A stretch of DNA of 64,000 nt, from the NCBI RefSeq assembly GCF_004216565.1, contig NZ_SGWV01000011.1, positions 372,001 through 436,000 of the forward strand. The letters run 5' to 3'. How positions within the stretch are numbered: position 1 is the stretch's first letter; the number at the start of each line of letters is the position of its first letter. The position numbers and the translations under genes are program-made. Below are positions 32,978 to 42,285 of the stretch, piece after piece. Origin of the DNA: Sphaerotilus mobilis (GTDB lineage: Bacteria; Pseudomonadota; Gammaproteobacteria; Burkholderiales; Burkholderiaceae_C). The notes under the pieces are model-generated. The model did not search any database. It worked only from the letters and a program-made list of their open reading frames with translations, and was not told the origin of the DNA.

Positions 32978-33547
32978 TCAGTGCTCGCGCCGTCCCAGCT
33001 GCCAGTCCGGCAGGCCGCGTGCAACGGTGTGCACGACGCCAGCGGTCACCACCGCCTTGATCAGGTCACCCGGCACGAACAGCAGCGTGCCCAGCAGCGC
33101 CTTGGCGGCCGGCAGCTGCGCGATCAGCATGAGGCCCAGCACGCCGCACGCATGCACCATCAGCAGGCCGCCGACGACGGCGGCGCAGAAGGCGCTGACG
33201 GCGGCGCGGCGGGGCGTCGCGGTCGGCAAGGCCTGCATCACCAGCGCGGTGACCCAGGCACCCAGCGGCCAGCCGATCAGGTAGCCGGCGGAGGGCGCGA
33301 AGAACACGGCAGGACCGCCCCGGCCGCCCGAAAGCAGGGGCATGCCCAGCGCGACCGCCGCCAGCAGCAGGGCCACCGACAGAAAGGCCAGGCGCGGCCG
33401 CAACAGCGCACCGGCCAGCATCACGCCCAGGGTCTGCAGCGTGATGGGCACGCCCAGTGGCAGGTCGATCTTGGGGATCAGGCCGAAGACGGCGATCAGC
33501 GCGGCGAACAGCGAGACGGTGGCGATCTGGCGGGAGGACGTGTTCAT
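32978..33547 (-). CDS. bioY: Biotin transporter substrate-binding subunit BioY
   Basis: A 189-residue integral membrane S-component. Six hydrophobic segments are visible, with the family motifs PLGVPITLQTLGVMLAG (residues 30-46), GGRGGPAVFFAPSAGYLIGWPLGAW (about 74-98) and a C-terminal LLFVPGDLIKAV. BioY binds biotin and works with BioM and BioN as an energy-coupling-factor transporter. All three genes lie together here, read bioM, bioN, bioY. The ATG at 33547 begins the conserved N-terminal helix. Confidence 0.95.
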   Translation of the reverse strand: MNTSSRQIATVSLFAALIAVFGLIPKIDLPLGVPITLQTLGVMLAGALLRPRLAFLSVALLLAAVALGMPLLSGGRGGPAVFFAPSAGYLIGWPLGAWVTALVMQALPTATPRRAAVSAFCAAVVGGLLMVHACGVLGLMLIAQLPAAKALLGTLLFVPGDLIKAVVTAGVVHTVARGLPDWQLGRREH

Positions 33548-33583
33548 GTGGGACAGCTTGTGTGGGGGGCGATCAACGGCTGT

Positions 33584-34177
33584 TCATCGACCCAGGCGGA
33601 CGTGCAAAGTATCGGCCACGCGTCGCGCGGCCAGCAGCATCTGGATCGTCAGCGGGGCCAGCAGCCGCAGCCGGCCCGGCCGGCCGGTGCGCAGGCGGTG
33701 GGCCTCGTCGAGCTGTTGCCAGCGGGCGAAGAAATGTTCGGTGTAGCGCAGCATCAGGGCGATGTGCAGCGCGAAGCGGGATGGGTCCAGGCCCAGCCGG
33801 CGCAGTGGCGACAGGGCCCGCTCGATCACGTCGACCAGGTCGGCCGGCCGGGTGGTGAGTGTCAGTGCCAGGCCCAGCGCGGTGGTGCAGACCAACCGCA
33901 GCGCAGCGACCAGTCCCAGCGCGGTCGTGCCCAGCAGGGCATGCAGGCCGACCAGCAGCAGCGCGACGACCGCCGTGACCGCCATCGGCCGGCGCGCGCC
34001 GAGCCCGGCTTGGCGCAGCGACAGCAGCAGGGCCAAGGCCAGCAGCATGGCAGCGGTCAGCAGGGGCAGCGTGGTCGTCAGGGCCAGCGCGACGCCGGCC
34101 GTCGCCAGCGCCAGCAGCTTGGCGCCAGCGGGCACGCGGTGCAGCCAGCTGGGTGTGTCGGCGTAGAGGCTCAGCAT
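33584..34177 (-). CDS. bioN: Energy-coupling factor transmembrane protein BioN
   Basis: A 197-residue CbiQ/EcfT-type membrane protein. After LHRVPAGAKLLAL it shows four to five hydrophobic helices and, in the C-terminal part, coupling-helix sequences ALSPLRRLGLDPSRFALHIALMLRY and RRVADTLHVRLGR. The ATG at 34177 overlaps the end of bioM by 7 bases. It transmits ATP hydrolysis in BioM to the BioY subunit. It is shorter than the 260-residue cobalt homologues, as normal for BioN. Confidence 0.92.
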   Translation of the reverse strand: MLSLYADTPSWLHRVPAGAKLLALATAGVALALTTTLPLLTAAMLLALALLLSLRQAGLGARRPMAVTAVVALLLVGLHALLGTTALGLVAALRLVCTTALGLALTLTTRPADLVDVIERALSPLRRLGLDPSRFALHIALMLRYTEHFFARWQQLDEAHRLRTGRPGRLRLLAPLTIQMLLAARRVADTLHVRLGR

Positions 34178-34878
34178 GGCGGGCGATCGGCGATGCGCCG
34201 GGCCACGTCGGCCTCGTAGGCCGCGCAGACCTCGGCGCCAGCGCCGTCGGCGCGCACGGCGCCACGTTCGAGCCAGATCACCCGGTCGAAGTCGCGCAGG
34301 GGGCCGAGCAGGTGGCTGGAGACCAGCACCTGGGCCGGCGCGCGGCGGATCTCCTCGCGCAGCCAGGCTTGTCCGGGCAGGTCGAGGCTGGCGTAGGGCT
34401 CGTCGAGCAGGCGCACCCGCGGGGCGGCCAGGTCGAGCGCCAGCCAGCAGACGAACTGGCGCTGGCCGTGGCTCAGGCTGGCGATGGCGCGGGGCGCCCA
34501 GTCGGCCAGACCGCGTCGGCGCAGGGCCTCGTGGGCGGCAGCCTTCGCGTCGCGGCGGCTGGCACCGGCGGCCTGCGGGCCGAGCGCGAGCTCTTCCTCG
34601 ACGGTCGGGAAGATGATCTGCTCGTCGGGGTTCTGGAACATCAGCCCGATGCGGCCAGGCGGTGGCGGCGTGCCGTCGACCACCGTGCCGTCGACCTCGA
34701 CCCGTCCGCCTTGCGGTTGCTCCAGGCCGCACAACAGGCGCAGCAGGCTGCTCTTGCCGGCGCCGTTGTCGCCGATCAGGCCGACACGCGGTTCGGTCAG
34801 CGCCAGGTCCAGGCGTTCGAAGACGGTGGTCTGGCCGCGTCGCAGCGTCAGGTCGGTCAGGCGCAGGCCGGCCTTCAT
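34171..34878 (-). CDS. bioM: Biotin ECF transporter ATPase BioM
   Basis: A 235-residue ABC ATPase with Walker A GDNGAGKSS, Q-loop MFQNPDEQI (the ECF-type NPDxQ), signature LSHGQRQF, Walker B VRLLDEPYASLD and the switch His in VSSHL. It powers BioNY. The start at 34878 follows the suhB stop by 22 bases, so the bio operon either continues from suhB or has a promoter inside the suhB tail. The longer frame to 35055 lies over suhB and is not used. Confidence 0.94.
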   Translation of the reverse strand: MKAGLRLTDLTLRRGQTTVFERLDLALTEPRVGLIGDNGAGKSSLLRLLCGLEQPQGGRVEVDGTVVDGTPPPPGRIGLMFQNPDEQIIFPTVEEELALGPQAAGASRRDAKAAAHEALRRRGLADWAPRAIASLSHGQRQFVCWLALDLAAPRVRLLDEPYASLDLPGQAWLREEIRRAPAQVLVSSHLLGPLRDFDRVIWLERGAVRADGAGAEVCAAYEADVARRIADRPPC

Positions 34879-34900
34879 CGGGATGGGGGCGCAGGCCCGA

Positions 34901-36274
34901 TCAGAACGGGGCGTCGTCGTTGCGCTTGCGGCCACGCGGCGGGCCACCGGCGCGGTTGCCGCCAGGGCCGCTGTGGCCGCCACTCGGGCCGCCGGACGAT
35001 TCCGGGCTGGCGCGCATGCCCGGGCGCTTGGGCGCCGGGCCGCCGGCGCGGGCACGCGGGGCGGCGTCCGGGGCGGCCGGGGGCGGCGGCGGCAGGTCTT
35101 CCTTGCGGATGCGGGTGGCCTTGCGCACGGTCACGACCGGGGCGGGTGCATCGGTCACGGGCGTGGGTTCGAAGGCGGCGGCGAGCGCCTGGGCCGGCGA
35201 CAGCTTGGGCTCGTAGGGGCGCGAGGCGGCGGTGCTGGAGGTCGCGAAGGCGTACGGCAGTTCCTCGGCGGCCGGTGCGTCGTCCGCTGCCGTGGCGTCG
35301 TCGGCCGGCGCCGCCGTTTCCGTCGTCGCATCGGCACCCTGGTAGGCGCCAGGGGGCACGCCGGCGGTGGCGATGAAGGTCTCGGTCGCGTCGGTCTCGA
35401 TGCCGCCCACGCCGGTGTAGGGCTTGCCGGACGTGGCGGCGCCGACCTCGGGCTTCTCGTCGGCGATCACGCGGGTGTAGGGCTTGAGGATCTGCACCAG
35501 CTGGGCGTAGATCTTGGGCGAGCCGCAGACCAGTTCCTTCTGGTACAGGAAGTCGGCCTCACCGGTGAAGTTGCCGACCAGTCCCCCGGCCTCGGTGATG
35601 ATCAGCGAGCCGGCGGCGACGTCCCAGGGGCTCAGGCCGGTCTCGAAGAAGCCGTCCAGCCAGCCGGCCGCGACGTAGCACAGGTCCAGCGCGGCAGCGC
35701 CCGGGCGGCGCAGGCCGGCGCAGGAGGTCATGACGTCCTCGAACATCCGCATGTAGCGCTTGAAGTTGTCGCCCTTGCGGAAGGGGAAGCCGGTGCCGAT
35801 CAGCGCTTCCATCATGCGGATGCGCTTGGACACGCGCAGGCGCTTGTCGTTGAGGAAGGCGCCGCGGCCCTTGGTGGCGTAGAAGAGGTCGTTGCGGTTC
35901 GGGTCATAGACCACCGCCTGCTCGACCTTGCCCTTGTAGGCCAGCGCGATCGACACGGCGTACTGCGGGTAGCCGTGGATGAAGTTGGTCGTGCCGTCCA
36001 GCGGATCGATGATCCAGGTGTAGTCGCTGTGCTTGGAGCCGTGCTCGCGGCCCGATTCCTCGGCCAGGATGGCGTGGTTCGGGTAGGCCTGCAGGATGAC
36101 GTCGATGACCGCTGCCTCGGCCGCCTGGTCGACCTCGGTGACGAAGTCGTTGTGCCCCTTGCTGGTGACGGTGAGCCGGTCGACGTCCTGGCTGGCCCTG
36201 CTGATCACCGCGCCTCCGGCGCGTGCCGCCTTGACGGCAATGTTGAGCATCGGGTGCAGGTTCGTTTGCGACAT
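34901..36274 (-). CDS. suhB: Inositol monophosphatase family protein SuhB with long disordered tail
   Basis: The protein is 457 residues, against about 265 for typical SuhB. The N-terminal 265 residues are a standard inositol monophosphatase: [21 protein letters not shown] (Glu72-73), [16 protein letters not shown] (Asp90, Asp93) and [17 protein letters not shown]. The remaining 190 residues are low complexity: first Ala/Pro/Thr/Asp/Glu-rich, then Pro-rich and finally Arg/Gly/Lys-rich (ending [12 protein letters not shown]). SuhB hydrolyses inositol phosphates and in enterobacteria also joins rRNA antitermination complexes. The start at 36274 ([10 protein letters not shown]) is the family start. 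A TAGAAT box lies 138 bases upstream. Confidence 0.93.
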   Translation of the reverse strand: MSQTNLHPMLNIAVKAARAGGAVISRASQDVDRLTVTSKGHNDFVTEVDQAAEAAVIDVILQAYPNHAILAEESGREHGSKHSDYTWIIDPLDGTTNFIHGYPQYAVSIALAYKGKVEQAVVYDPNRNDLFYATKGRGAFLNDKRLRVSKRIRMMEALIGTGFPFRKGDNFKRYMRMFEDVMTSCAGLRRPGAAALDLCYVAAGWLDGFFETGLSPWDVAAGSLIITEAGGLVGNFTGEADFLYQKELVCGSPKIYAQLVQILKPYTRVIADEKPEVGAATSGKPYTGVGGIETDATETFIATAGVPPGAYQGADATTETAAPADDATAADDAPAAEELPYAFATSSTAASRPYEPKLSPAQALAAAFEPTPVTDAPAPVVTVRKATRIRKEDLPPPPPAAPDAAPRARAGGPAPKRPGMRASPESSGGPSGGHSGPGGNRAGGPPRGRKRNDDAPF

Positions 36275-36410
36275 GGCGGCGGGCGTCTCGGGTGGGATGG
36301 CTGCCGCGGACGCAGAAAGCGTGGCGGCGGGCGACAAGGGGCTGGCGGGGACAAAGAGCGGGTGGTCTGCGGGTGGACGGCAAAGCGGCCCACCTAAGAT
36401 CAAGCCCGCG

Positions 36411-36416
36411 ATTCTA
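36411..36416 (-). promoter_or_regulatory. TAGAAT -10 box upstream of suhB
   Basis: GGCTAGAATCGCGGG on the minus strand, 138 bases before the suhB ATG and 57 bases before the divergent trmJ start. Upstream of it reads GGGTGCGAACCC. Same core motif as the panB, nitroreductase, dctP and eamA sites. Confidence 0.45.
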
Positions 36417-36473
36417 GCCAAGCGGCTAAGGGTTCGCACCCACGTCCGGTCTTCCTTGCACTTGAATCAGCCC

Positions 36474-37241
36474 ATGTCCGTTGCCGATCCCGATCCTGTC
36501 CCCTGCGACCCGACCCGCATCGTGCTGATCCGCACCAGCCACCCAGGCAACGTGGGCGCCGCCGCGCGGGCGATGAAGGTGATGGGCCTGCGCGAGCTGG
36601 TGCTGGTGCAACCGCGTTTCCCGGATGTGCTGGTGCAGGAGGACACCGTCGCGATGGCCAGCGGCGCGGCCGATATCCTGGTGCGCGCCCGCATCGTCGA
36701 CAGCCTCGACGCTGCGCTCGAGGGTGTGCACACTGCTTGCGCCACGGCGATGACGCCGCGCGACTTTGGCCCGCCGACCGCCGCGCCGCGCGAGCACCTG
36801 CCCCTGCTGGCACCCGCCGCCGCTGCGGGTCAGCGCGTCGCGTTTGTGTTCGGCAGCGAGCGTTTCGGCATGAGCAACGACGAGGTCCGGCGCTGCCAGG
36901 TCTGCCTGTCCATCCCGACCCAGCCGGACTACGGCTCGCTCAATCTTGCGCAGGCGGTCCAGCTGATCGCCTACGAATGGCGCCTCGCGCTGGGCGGCTA
37001 CCCGGTGGTCGAGCGCACGAAGGCGCCGGAGCGGGCCACGCTCGACGAGGTCCATGGCGCGCTCGAGCACTGGCGCGGCGTGCTCGAACAGATCGGCTAC
37101 CTCGATCCGGCCGCGCCGAAGAAGCTGATGCCGCGCCTGCAATTGCTGCTCGACCGCGCCGGGCTGACGCGCGAGGAGGTCCACATCCTGCGCGGCATCG
37201 CCCGAGCCGTCGCCGGCCGCACCCCGTCCGCTCCGATGTGA
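36474..37241 (+). CDS. trmJ: tRNA (cytidine/uridine-2'-O)-methyltransferase TrmJ
   Basis: A 255-residue SPOUT methyltransferase that 2'-O-methylates position 32 of the tRNA anticodon loop using S-adenosylmethionine. Visible motifs are RIVLIRTSHPGNVGAAARAMKVMGL at the N-terminus, the knot sequences VAFVFGSERFGMSNDEV (FGxExxG) and LSIPTQPDYGSLNLAQAV, then a helical C-terminal extension typical of TrmJ. The ATG at 36474 gives the family N-terminus; an open frame reaching back to 36096 is antisense to suhB. Confidence 0.94.
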   Translation: MSVADPDPVPCDPTRIVLIRTSHPGNVGAAARAMKVMGLRELVLVQPRFPDVLVQEDTVAMASGAADILVRARIVDSLDAALEGVHTACATAMTPRDFGPPTAAPREHLPLLAPAAAAGQRVAFVFGSERFGMSNDEVRRCQVCLSIPTQPDYGSLNLAQAVQLIAYEWRLALGGYPVVERTKAPERATLDEVHGALEHWRGVLEQIGYLDPAAPKKLMPRLQLLLDRAGLTREEVHILRGIARAVAGRTPSAPM

Positions 37242-37343
37242 CGCAGTCGCGCCGGGTGTGGGGTCGTTCTCATCCTGGCTGAAAACCGGCGGGAATCCTG
37301 ACCCTACACTCGTTGACGCCCAGCAGAAGGACGCGAGACCCCC

Positions 37344-38123
37344 ATGTTCAGCCGGCTCCGAGAAGACATCGAATGCATCCTGGAACGTGACCCAGCGGCC
37401 AAGTCGCGCTTCGAGGTCCTGACCTGCTATCCCGGCCTGCATGCGCTGTGGATGCACCACATGGCCCACGCCTGCTGGAAGCGCGGCCTGCGTTGGCTGG
37501 GGCGCTTCATCTCGCACCTGGGCCGCTGGTTCACCGGCATCGAGATCCACCCGGGCGCCACCTTCGGGCGACGCGTCTTCATCGACCACGGCATGGGCGT
37601 CGTGATCGGCGAAATGGCCGAGGTTGGTGACGACGTCACGATCTACCAGGGCGTGACCCTGGGCGGCACCTCGCTGGTCAAGGGCGCCAAGCGCCATCCG
37701 ACGCTGGAGTCGGGCGTGATCGTCGGCGCGCACGCCTGCGTGCTGGGCGGCTTCACGGTCGGGCAGGGCGCGCGCATCGGCTCCGGCGCGGTCGTCACCA
37801 AGCCGGTGCCGGCCGGCGCGACGGCGGTCGGCAACCCGGCCCGCATCATCGCGGCCAGCGCCGACGCCCAACGCGAGGAAGCGGCCGCCAAGATGGGCTT
37901 CTCGGCCTATGGCGTGACCCAGGGCGATGACCCGGTGGCGCAGGCGATGAAGGGATTGATCGACAACGCCTCCGGGCAGGAGCACCAGATCGCGCTGCTG
38001 TGGCAGGCCATCGAGAAGCTGTCGAGCCGGGCCCGTGAACTGCCCGCCGAGGCCTGTGTGCCGGCGGACGCACACACGACCGAGGACTTCGACGCGGAGC
38101 GTCTGAACCGGCTGGTGCGCTGA
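37344..38123 (+). CDS. cysE: Serine O-acetyltransferase
   Basis: A 259-residue left-handed beta-helix acetyltransferase forming O-acetylserine, the cysteine precursor, from serine and acetyl-CoA. The N-terminal helices ([29 protein letters not shown]) precede the hexapeptide-repeat coil (about residues 65-170), with the active-site [12 protein letters not shown] and the closing GNPARII. The C-terminal 85 residues are longer than in the short form and may form helices. It lies 102 bases after trmJ and one base of its stop is shared with the next start (TGATG). Confidence 0.95.
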   Translation: MFSRLREDIECILERDPAAKSRFEVLTCYPGLHALWMHHMAHACWKRGLRWLGRFISHLGRWFTGIEIHPGATFGRRVFIDHGMGVVIGEMAEVGDDVTIYQGVTLGGTSLVKGAKRHPTLESGVIVGAHACVLGGFTVGQGARIGSGAVVTKPVPAGATAVGNPARIIAASADAQREEAAAKMGFSAYGVTQGDDPVAQAMKGLIDNASGQEHQIALLWQAIEKLSSRARELPAEACVPADAHTTEDFDAERLNRLVR

Positions 38124-39430
38124 TGGGCCATGTCGCAGGTGAAGGCGCCCGGATGCGGGATCTGCCAGCCGCTGCTGCGTTGTTCGACCAGATGGCCGAT
38201 GCGGTCTACCTGCTCGACCCGCAGTCATCCCACGTGGTCTGGGCCAATCGGGCCGCCTGGGAGGTCCTGGGACTGACGGCCGAGCAGGTGCTCGACCACT
38301 CGGTGCTGAGTCTGCAGATGGACGTGATCGGCATGCCGCAGTGGACCGAGATCGCCGAGGTGATCCGCCGTCAGCCACCCTACGTGTTCATCGGCCGGCA
38401 CCGCCACCGCGAGGGCCATGAGGTGCCGGTGGAGGTCGTCACGACCTGCTTCATGCTCGACGGCCGCGAGTACTTCCTGTCGGTCGCCCGCGACGTGACC
38501 CTGCGGCTGTCGCTCGAACGCGAGGTGCGTGAACGCCAACACCAGCTGTCCTTCGCGCTCAACGAGGCGATCGACGGCCTGTGGGACTGGGACATGGCCA
38601 GCGGCGAGCTCTACTTCAGCCCGCAGCTCAAACGCATGCTGGGCTACGGGCCGGATGAGATGGCGCCGGTGCTGTCGACCTGGTCGGGCAACGTCCACCC
38701 GGACGACGCGGCCCAGGTCATGCGCGTGCTGACCGATCACCTCGAAGGCCGGCGGTCCCGCTACGAGGCCGAATACCGGCTTCGCAACCGCAACGGCCAT
38801 TACCTGTGGGTGAGCGACCGCGGTCGGGTTTGCGAGCGCGATGTGTCGGGTGCACCGACCCGCGTCGTCGGCATGGTGCAGGACATCACCGACCAGAAGA
38901 TGCTCCAGTTCAAGCTGGAGGAACTCGCTGCCAACGACACGTTGACCGGGCTGTCCAACCGCCGCCACGGTGAGGCCTTCCTCGACAGTCAGCTGGCGCT
39001 GTGTGCCCGGGTTGGCATGCCGCTGGGACTGTGCCTGGTCGACATCGATCACTTCAAGGTCGTCAACGACCTGCACGGCCACCTGCTGGGCGACCGCGTG
39101 TTGCGGGCCGTGGCGCAGGCCATGGCCGGCGAGCTGCGGCGCTCGGATCTGGCCTACCGCTGGGGCGGCGACGAGTTTGTGGTGGTCTGTCCGGACACCG
39201 GTCTGCCCGAGCTGCGGCAGGTGGCCGAGAAGGTGCGTGCCGCGCTGCTCGCCATCGACGGTGCGGCGCTGGGCTTGTCGACCATCTCGGCCAGCATCGG
39301 CGTGGCGGTCTATCCGGACCATGGCGAGGACGTGCCCACGCTGATGGCCTCGGCCGATGCGGCGCTCTACCTTGCCAAGGCGGCCGGGCGTGACCGCATC
39401 GAGGTCGCCCGGCCGATGGACAGCGCCTGA
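38123..39430 (+). CDS. PAS-PAS-GGDEF diguanylate cyclase
   Basis: A 435-residue soluble signalling protein. Two PAS domains are visible, at about residues 12-130 (ADAVYLLDPQSSHVVWANRAAWEVLGLT) and 135-265 (DGLWDWDMASGELYFSPQLKRMLGY, then the PAC end VGMVQDITDQK), followed by a GGDEF domain at about 270-432. The active-site WGGDEF is intact, and RRSD lies five residues before it, the RxxD product-inhibition site. It should make cyclic di-GMP. No membrane segment or signal peptide is present, so it senses something in the cytoplasm. Coupling to cysE by TGATG overlap suggests co-expression. Confidence 0.93.
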   Translation: MGHVAGEGARMRDLPAAAALFDQMADAVYLLDPQSSHVVWANRAAWEVLGLTAEQVLDHSVLSLQMDVIGMPQWTEIAEVIRRQPPYVFIGRHRHREGHEVPVEVVTTCFMLDGREYFLSVARDVTLRLSLEREVRERQHQLSFALNEAIDGLWDWDMASGELYFSPQLKRMLGYGPDEMAPVLSTWSGNVHPDDAAQVMRVLTDHLEGRRSRYEAEYRLRNRNGHYLWVSDRGRVCERDVSGAPTRVVGMVQDITDQKMLQFKLEELAANDTLTGLSNRRHGEAFLDSQLALCARVGMPLGLCLVDIDHFKVVNDLHGHLLGDRVLRAVAQAMAGELRRSDLAYRWGGDEFVVVCPDTGLPELRQVAEKVRAALLAIDGAALGLSTISASIGVAVYPDHGEDVPTLMASADAALYLAKAAGRDRIEVARPMDSA

Positions 39431-39440
39431 GCCGTCCCGC

Positions 39441-40058
39441 TCAGCCCCGCGAGGGTCGCCGGGCGGTCTTGGGTCGGAAGGCCGCGATGACCGCCTCGCG
39501 CGTTTCCAGGTAGGGCCCGCCGATCAGGTCGACGCAGTAGGGCACGGCCGCGAAGATGCCGGGGCAGGGCGGCGTCGCGCCGGGCAGGCCTTCGAGCGTC
39601 TCGGCGATCGCCTTGGGCTGACCCGGCAAGTTGATGATCAGGGCTCGGCCGCGGATCACCGCTTCCTGGCGCGACAGGATCGCGGTCGGCACAAAGCGCA
39701 GGCTGATCTGGCGCATCTGCTCGCCAAAGCCGGGCATGACCTTGTCGGCCACCGCCAGCGTCGCCTCTGGGGTGACATCACGCGGTGCCGGGCCGGTGCC
39801 GCCGGTGGTCAGCACCAGGTCGCAGCGCTCGATGTCCACCAGCTCGCGCAAGGTGGCGCTGATGCCGTCCTGCTCGTCGGGGATCAGCCGTGTGACCCAG
39901 TCGACCGGGTTGTGCAGCGCCCGTTCGAGCCAACCACGCAGGGCCGGGATGCCTTGGTCCTCGTAGACGCCGCTGCTGGCGCGGTCGCTGATCGAGACCA
40001 GGCCGATGCGCACCGGCTCGGGCGGCGGCAGGTCGGCGGTGATGGGCGCGTCAGACAT
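39441..40058 (-). CDS. mog: Molybdopterin adenylyltransferase
   Basis: A 205-residue MogA/MoaB-fold enzyme that adenylates molybdopterin before molybdenum insertion. Conserved segments are IGLVSISDRASSGVYEDQGIPAL, LVLTTGGTGPAPRDVTPEATL (the GGTG-x-x-x-RDxT motif) and LIINLPGQPKAIAETLEGL. It overlaps darP by 8 bases and shares its transcript. It is convergent with the GGDEF gene, 10 bases apart. Confidence 0.95.
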   Translation of the reverse strand: MSDAPITADLPPPEPVRIGLVSISDRASSGVYEDQGIPALRGWLERALHNPVDWVTRLIPDEQDGISATLRELVDIERCDLVLTTGGTGPAPRDVTPEATLAVADKVMPGFGEQMRQISLRFVPTAILSRQEAVIRGRALIINLPGQPKAIAETLEGLPGATPPCPGIFAAVPYCVDLIGGPYLETREAVIAAFRPKTARRPSRG

Positions 40059-40746
40059 CGTGGGTCGAGGCCAGGCCGTCGTCGTCGTCGCGGGCGGCCC
40101 GTTCGGCGCCGGCCAGGGCCTCGCGCACGAGCTGGAAGATGTCGCGGTAGGAGCGGCCCTTGCGTTCGACCGCGCCGTCGTGGGCCTGCGCGGCGGCGGC
40201 GGCCTGCACGTCCTTGCGGGCGCTGCGGATCAGGCTGCGCAGGGCTTGTGCGTCGGTGTCCGGATGGGCGGCCATCCAGCGGGTCAGCGCGTCGTCCGAG
40301 GCGATCAGCTGATCGCGCCAGGCTTCGGCTTCATGCAGCGCCAGCGTGTCGCGCGCCGAGGGCACGCGCTGGGCGGCGACCGCCTCGCGCAGTGGCTCCG
40401 GGTCGATGCCGCGCATCAGCTTGCCGACGTATTGCCACTGGCGCCGTTTGCCTTCGAAGGAGCGCGTGCGGGCCAGTTCGTCGAGCGCATCCCGCAGGCC
40501 TTCGGGCAGGTCTAGCGCATCGAGCTTGGCGCGGGGAAGCGCCAGCAGCGCCTCGCCCAGCTCCTGGAGGTCGTGCGACTCCTTCTTCATCTGGGTCTTG
40601 CTGGGCCGGGCCGAACGCGGCAGGCGCAGCTCGGGGTTGAGCGCGACGGCCGCGATCTGGGCCGCGTCACGGGCTTGGCGGATCGCCTCGGCCTCGATCT
40701 CCGCAGCGTTGGGCGGGCTGAACTTGAAGGGTTTGCGGGGTGCCAT
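40051..40746 (-). CDS. darP: Ribosome biogenesis factor DarP (YjgA, DUF615)
   Basis: A 231-residue basic, highly charged protein of the DUF615 family. Diagnostic stretches are RPSKTQMKKESHDLQELGEAL, LPEGLRDALDELARTRSFEGKRRQWQYVGKLMRGIDPEPLREAV and, near the end, KGRSYRDIFQLVREAL. DarP acts in late assembly of the 50S ribosomal subunit. It is divergent from pmbA across a 73-base gap containing TATGAT (40772-40777), whose complement ATCATA could serve the opposite direction. The pmbA-darP (yjgA) pairing is widespread in proteobacteria. Confidence 0.95.
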   Translation of the reverse strand: MAPRKPFKFSPPNAAEIEAEAIRQARDAAQIAAVALNPELRLPRSARPSKTQMKKESHDLQELGEALLALPRAKLDALDLPEGLRDALDELARTRSFEGKRRQWQYVGKLMRGIDPEPLREAVAAQRVPSARDTLALHEAEAWRDQLIASDDALTRWMAAHPDTDAQALRSLIRSARKDVQAAAAAQAHDGAVERKGRSYRDIFQLVREALAGAERAARDDDDGLASTHDV

Positions 40747-40819
40747 GGAAAGGGGCTGAAAGAGCGGCCGCTATGATAGTTCCGCGCCTTCCGAGGCCCT
40801 TCGAAGTCCCCCATAGAAG

Positions 40820-42217
40820 ATGGATCCCATGACCGACTCCCAAGCTGCCGACGCCCGCGCCACCCACGGTTTTGCCTACACCCGCGAGCAGTTCCGTCAG
40901 CTGGTCGAGGACACCCTGCAGATGGCCCGCGACGTGGGTGCCAGCGATGCAGGGGTCGAGGTGTCCGAAGGCGCCGGCCTGTCGGTCTCGGTGCGCAAGG
41001 GCGAGATCGAGAACGTCGAGCGCAACCGCGACAAGTCGATCGGCGTGAGCGTCTACCTCGGCCAGCGGCGCGGCAATGCCAGCACCTCCGACTTCTCGCC
41101 GACCGCCTTGCGCCAGACCGTGCAGGCGGCCTACGACATCGCCCGCTTCACCGCCGAGGACGCCATGGCCGGCCTGCCCGACGAGGCCGACCTCGCACTC
41201 GGTGCCGCCGCCGAGCTGGACCTGGGCCTGTGCCACCCCTGGCCGATCGACGCCGAGACGGCGGCGGCCATCGCACTGCGTTGCGAAGGCGCGGCCCTGT
41301 CGGTCGACAAGCGCATCACCAACTCCGAAGGCGCGGCAGTGTCGGCTCAGCAGTCGCACTTCTTCGCCGGCAACAGCCGAGGCTTTCGCGGCGGCTATGC
41401 GAGCTCGCGCCACTCGATGTCGGTCTCGCCGATCGCTGGCCGGGGCCGCGACATGCAGCGCGACTCCTGGTACAGCTCCATGCGCGATGCCGCCGACCTG
41501 GCCGAGCCGGAAGCGGTGGGCCGCTACGCCGCCGAGCGGGCGCTGTCGCGGCTGAAGTCCCGCAAGATCAAGACCTGCGAGGTGCCCGTGCTGTTCGAGG
41601 CCCCGATCGCCGGTGGCCTGCTGGGGGCCTACGTGCACGCCACCAGCGGCGGCTCGCTCTACCGCAAGGCCAGCTTCCTGATGGACAGCCTGGGCCAGGC
41701 GATCTTCCCGGAGCACATCGACGTGCGCGAGGACCCGCACCTGCCCAAGGGCAAGGCCAGCGCGCCCTTTGACGACGAGGGTGTGCGCACGGCAGCCCGC
41801 ACGGTGGTGTCGGCCGGCATCACGCAGGGCTACTTCCTGTCGAGCTATTCGGCCCGCAAGCTCGGCATGCGCACGACCGGCCATGCCGGCGGCCCGCAGA
41901 ACATGACACTGAGCAGCCGCCTGACCCGTCGCGGGGATGACCTCGCCGCCATGGTCCGCAAGCTGCATCGCGGCCTGCTGGTGGTCGAACTGATGGGCCA
42001 GGGCGTCAACTACGTGACCGGCGACTACTCGCGCGGCGCGGCCGGTTTCTGGGTCGAGAACGGCGAGATCGCCTACCCGGTCGACGAAATCACCATCGCC
42101 GGCAACCTGCGCGACATGCTCAAGGGCATCGTCGCGGTCGGCGCCGATGTCTACAACGGCGGCAACAAGACCCTCGGATCGGTCCTGGTCGAGCGCATGA
42201 CGATCGCCGGACACTGA
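40820..42217 (+). CDS. pmbA: Metallopeptidase-like protein PmbA/TldE
   Basis: A 465-residue TldD/TldE family protein. Typical segments include VRKGEIENVERNRDKSIGVSVYLGQRRGNASTSDFS, GAYVHATSGGSLYRKASFL, and the C-terminal GVNYVTGDYSRGAAGFWVENGEIAYPVDEITIAGNL. TldE lacks the zinc-binding site of its partner TldD; the TldD-TldE heterodimer degrades unfolded peptides and processes microcins. tldD is not in the window, which is normal. An ATG three codons in (40829) is a possible alternative start. Confidence 0.95.
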   Translation: MDPMTDSQAADARATHGFAYTREQFRQLVEDTLQMARDVGASDAGVEVSEGAGLSVSVRKGEIENVERNRDKSIGVSVYLGQRRGNASTSDFSPTALRQTVQAAYDIARFTAEDAMAGLPDEADLALGAAAELDLGLCHPWPIDAETAAAIALRCEGAALSVDKRITNSEGAAVSAQQSHFFAGNSRGFRGGYASSRHSMSVSPIAGRGRDMQRDSWYSSMRDAADLAEPEAVGRYAAERALSRLKSRKIKTCEVPVLFEAPIAGGLLGAYVHATSGGSLYRKASFLMDSLGQAIFPEHIDVREDPHLPKGKASAPFDDEGVRTAARTVVSAGITQGYFLSSYSARKLGMRTTGHAGGPQNMTLSSRLTRRGDDLAAMVRKLHRGLLVVELMGQGVNYVTGDYSRGAAGFWVENGEIAYPVDEITIAGNLRDMLKGIVAVGADVYNGGNKTLGSVLVERMTIAGH

Positions 42218-42285
42218 GTCCGCAGCGGTCCACTACGCAATCTTGCGCAGGGGAAAGCCCCCGGCGATGTGGCGAGGCGGCTTCC

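Noticed and set aside
36426-38378. A 650-codon minus-strand open frame across trmJ and cysE
   Set aside because: Antisense to two well-defined enzymes, low-complexity composition, no known domain.
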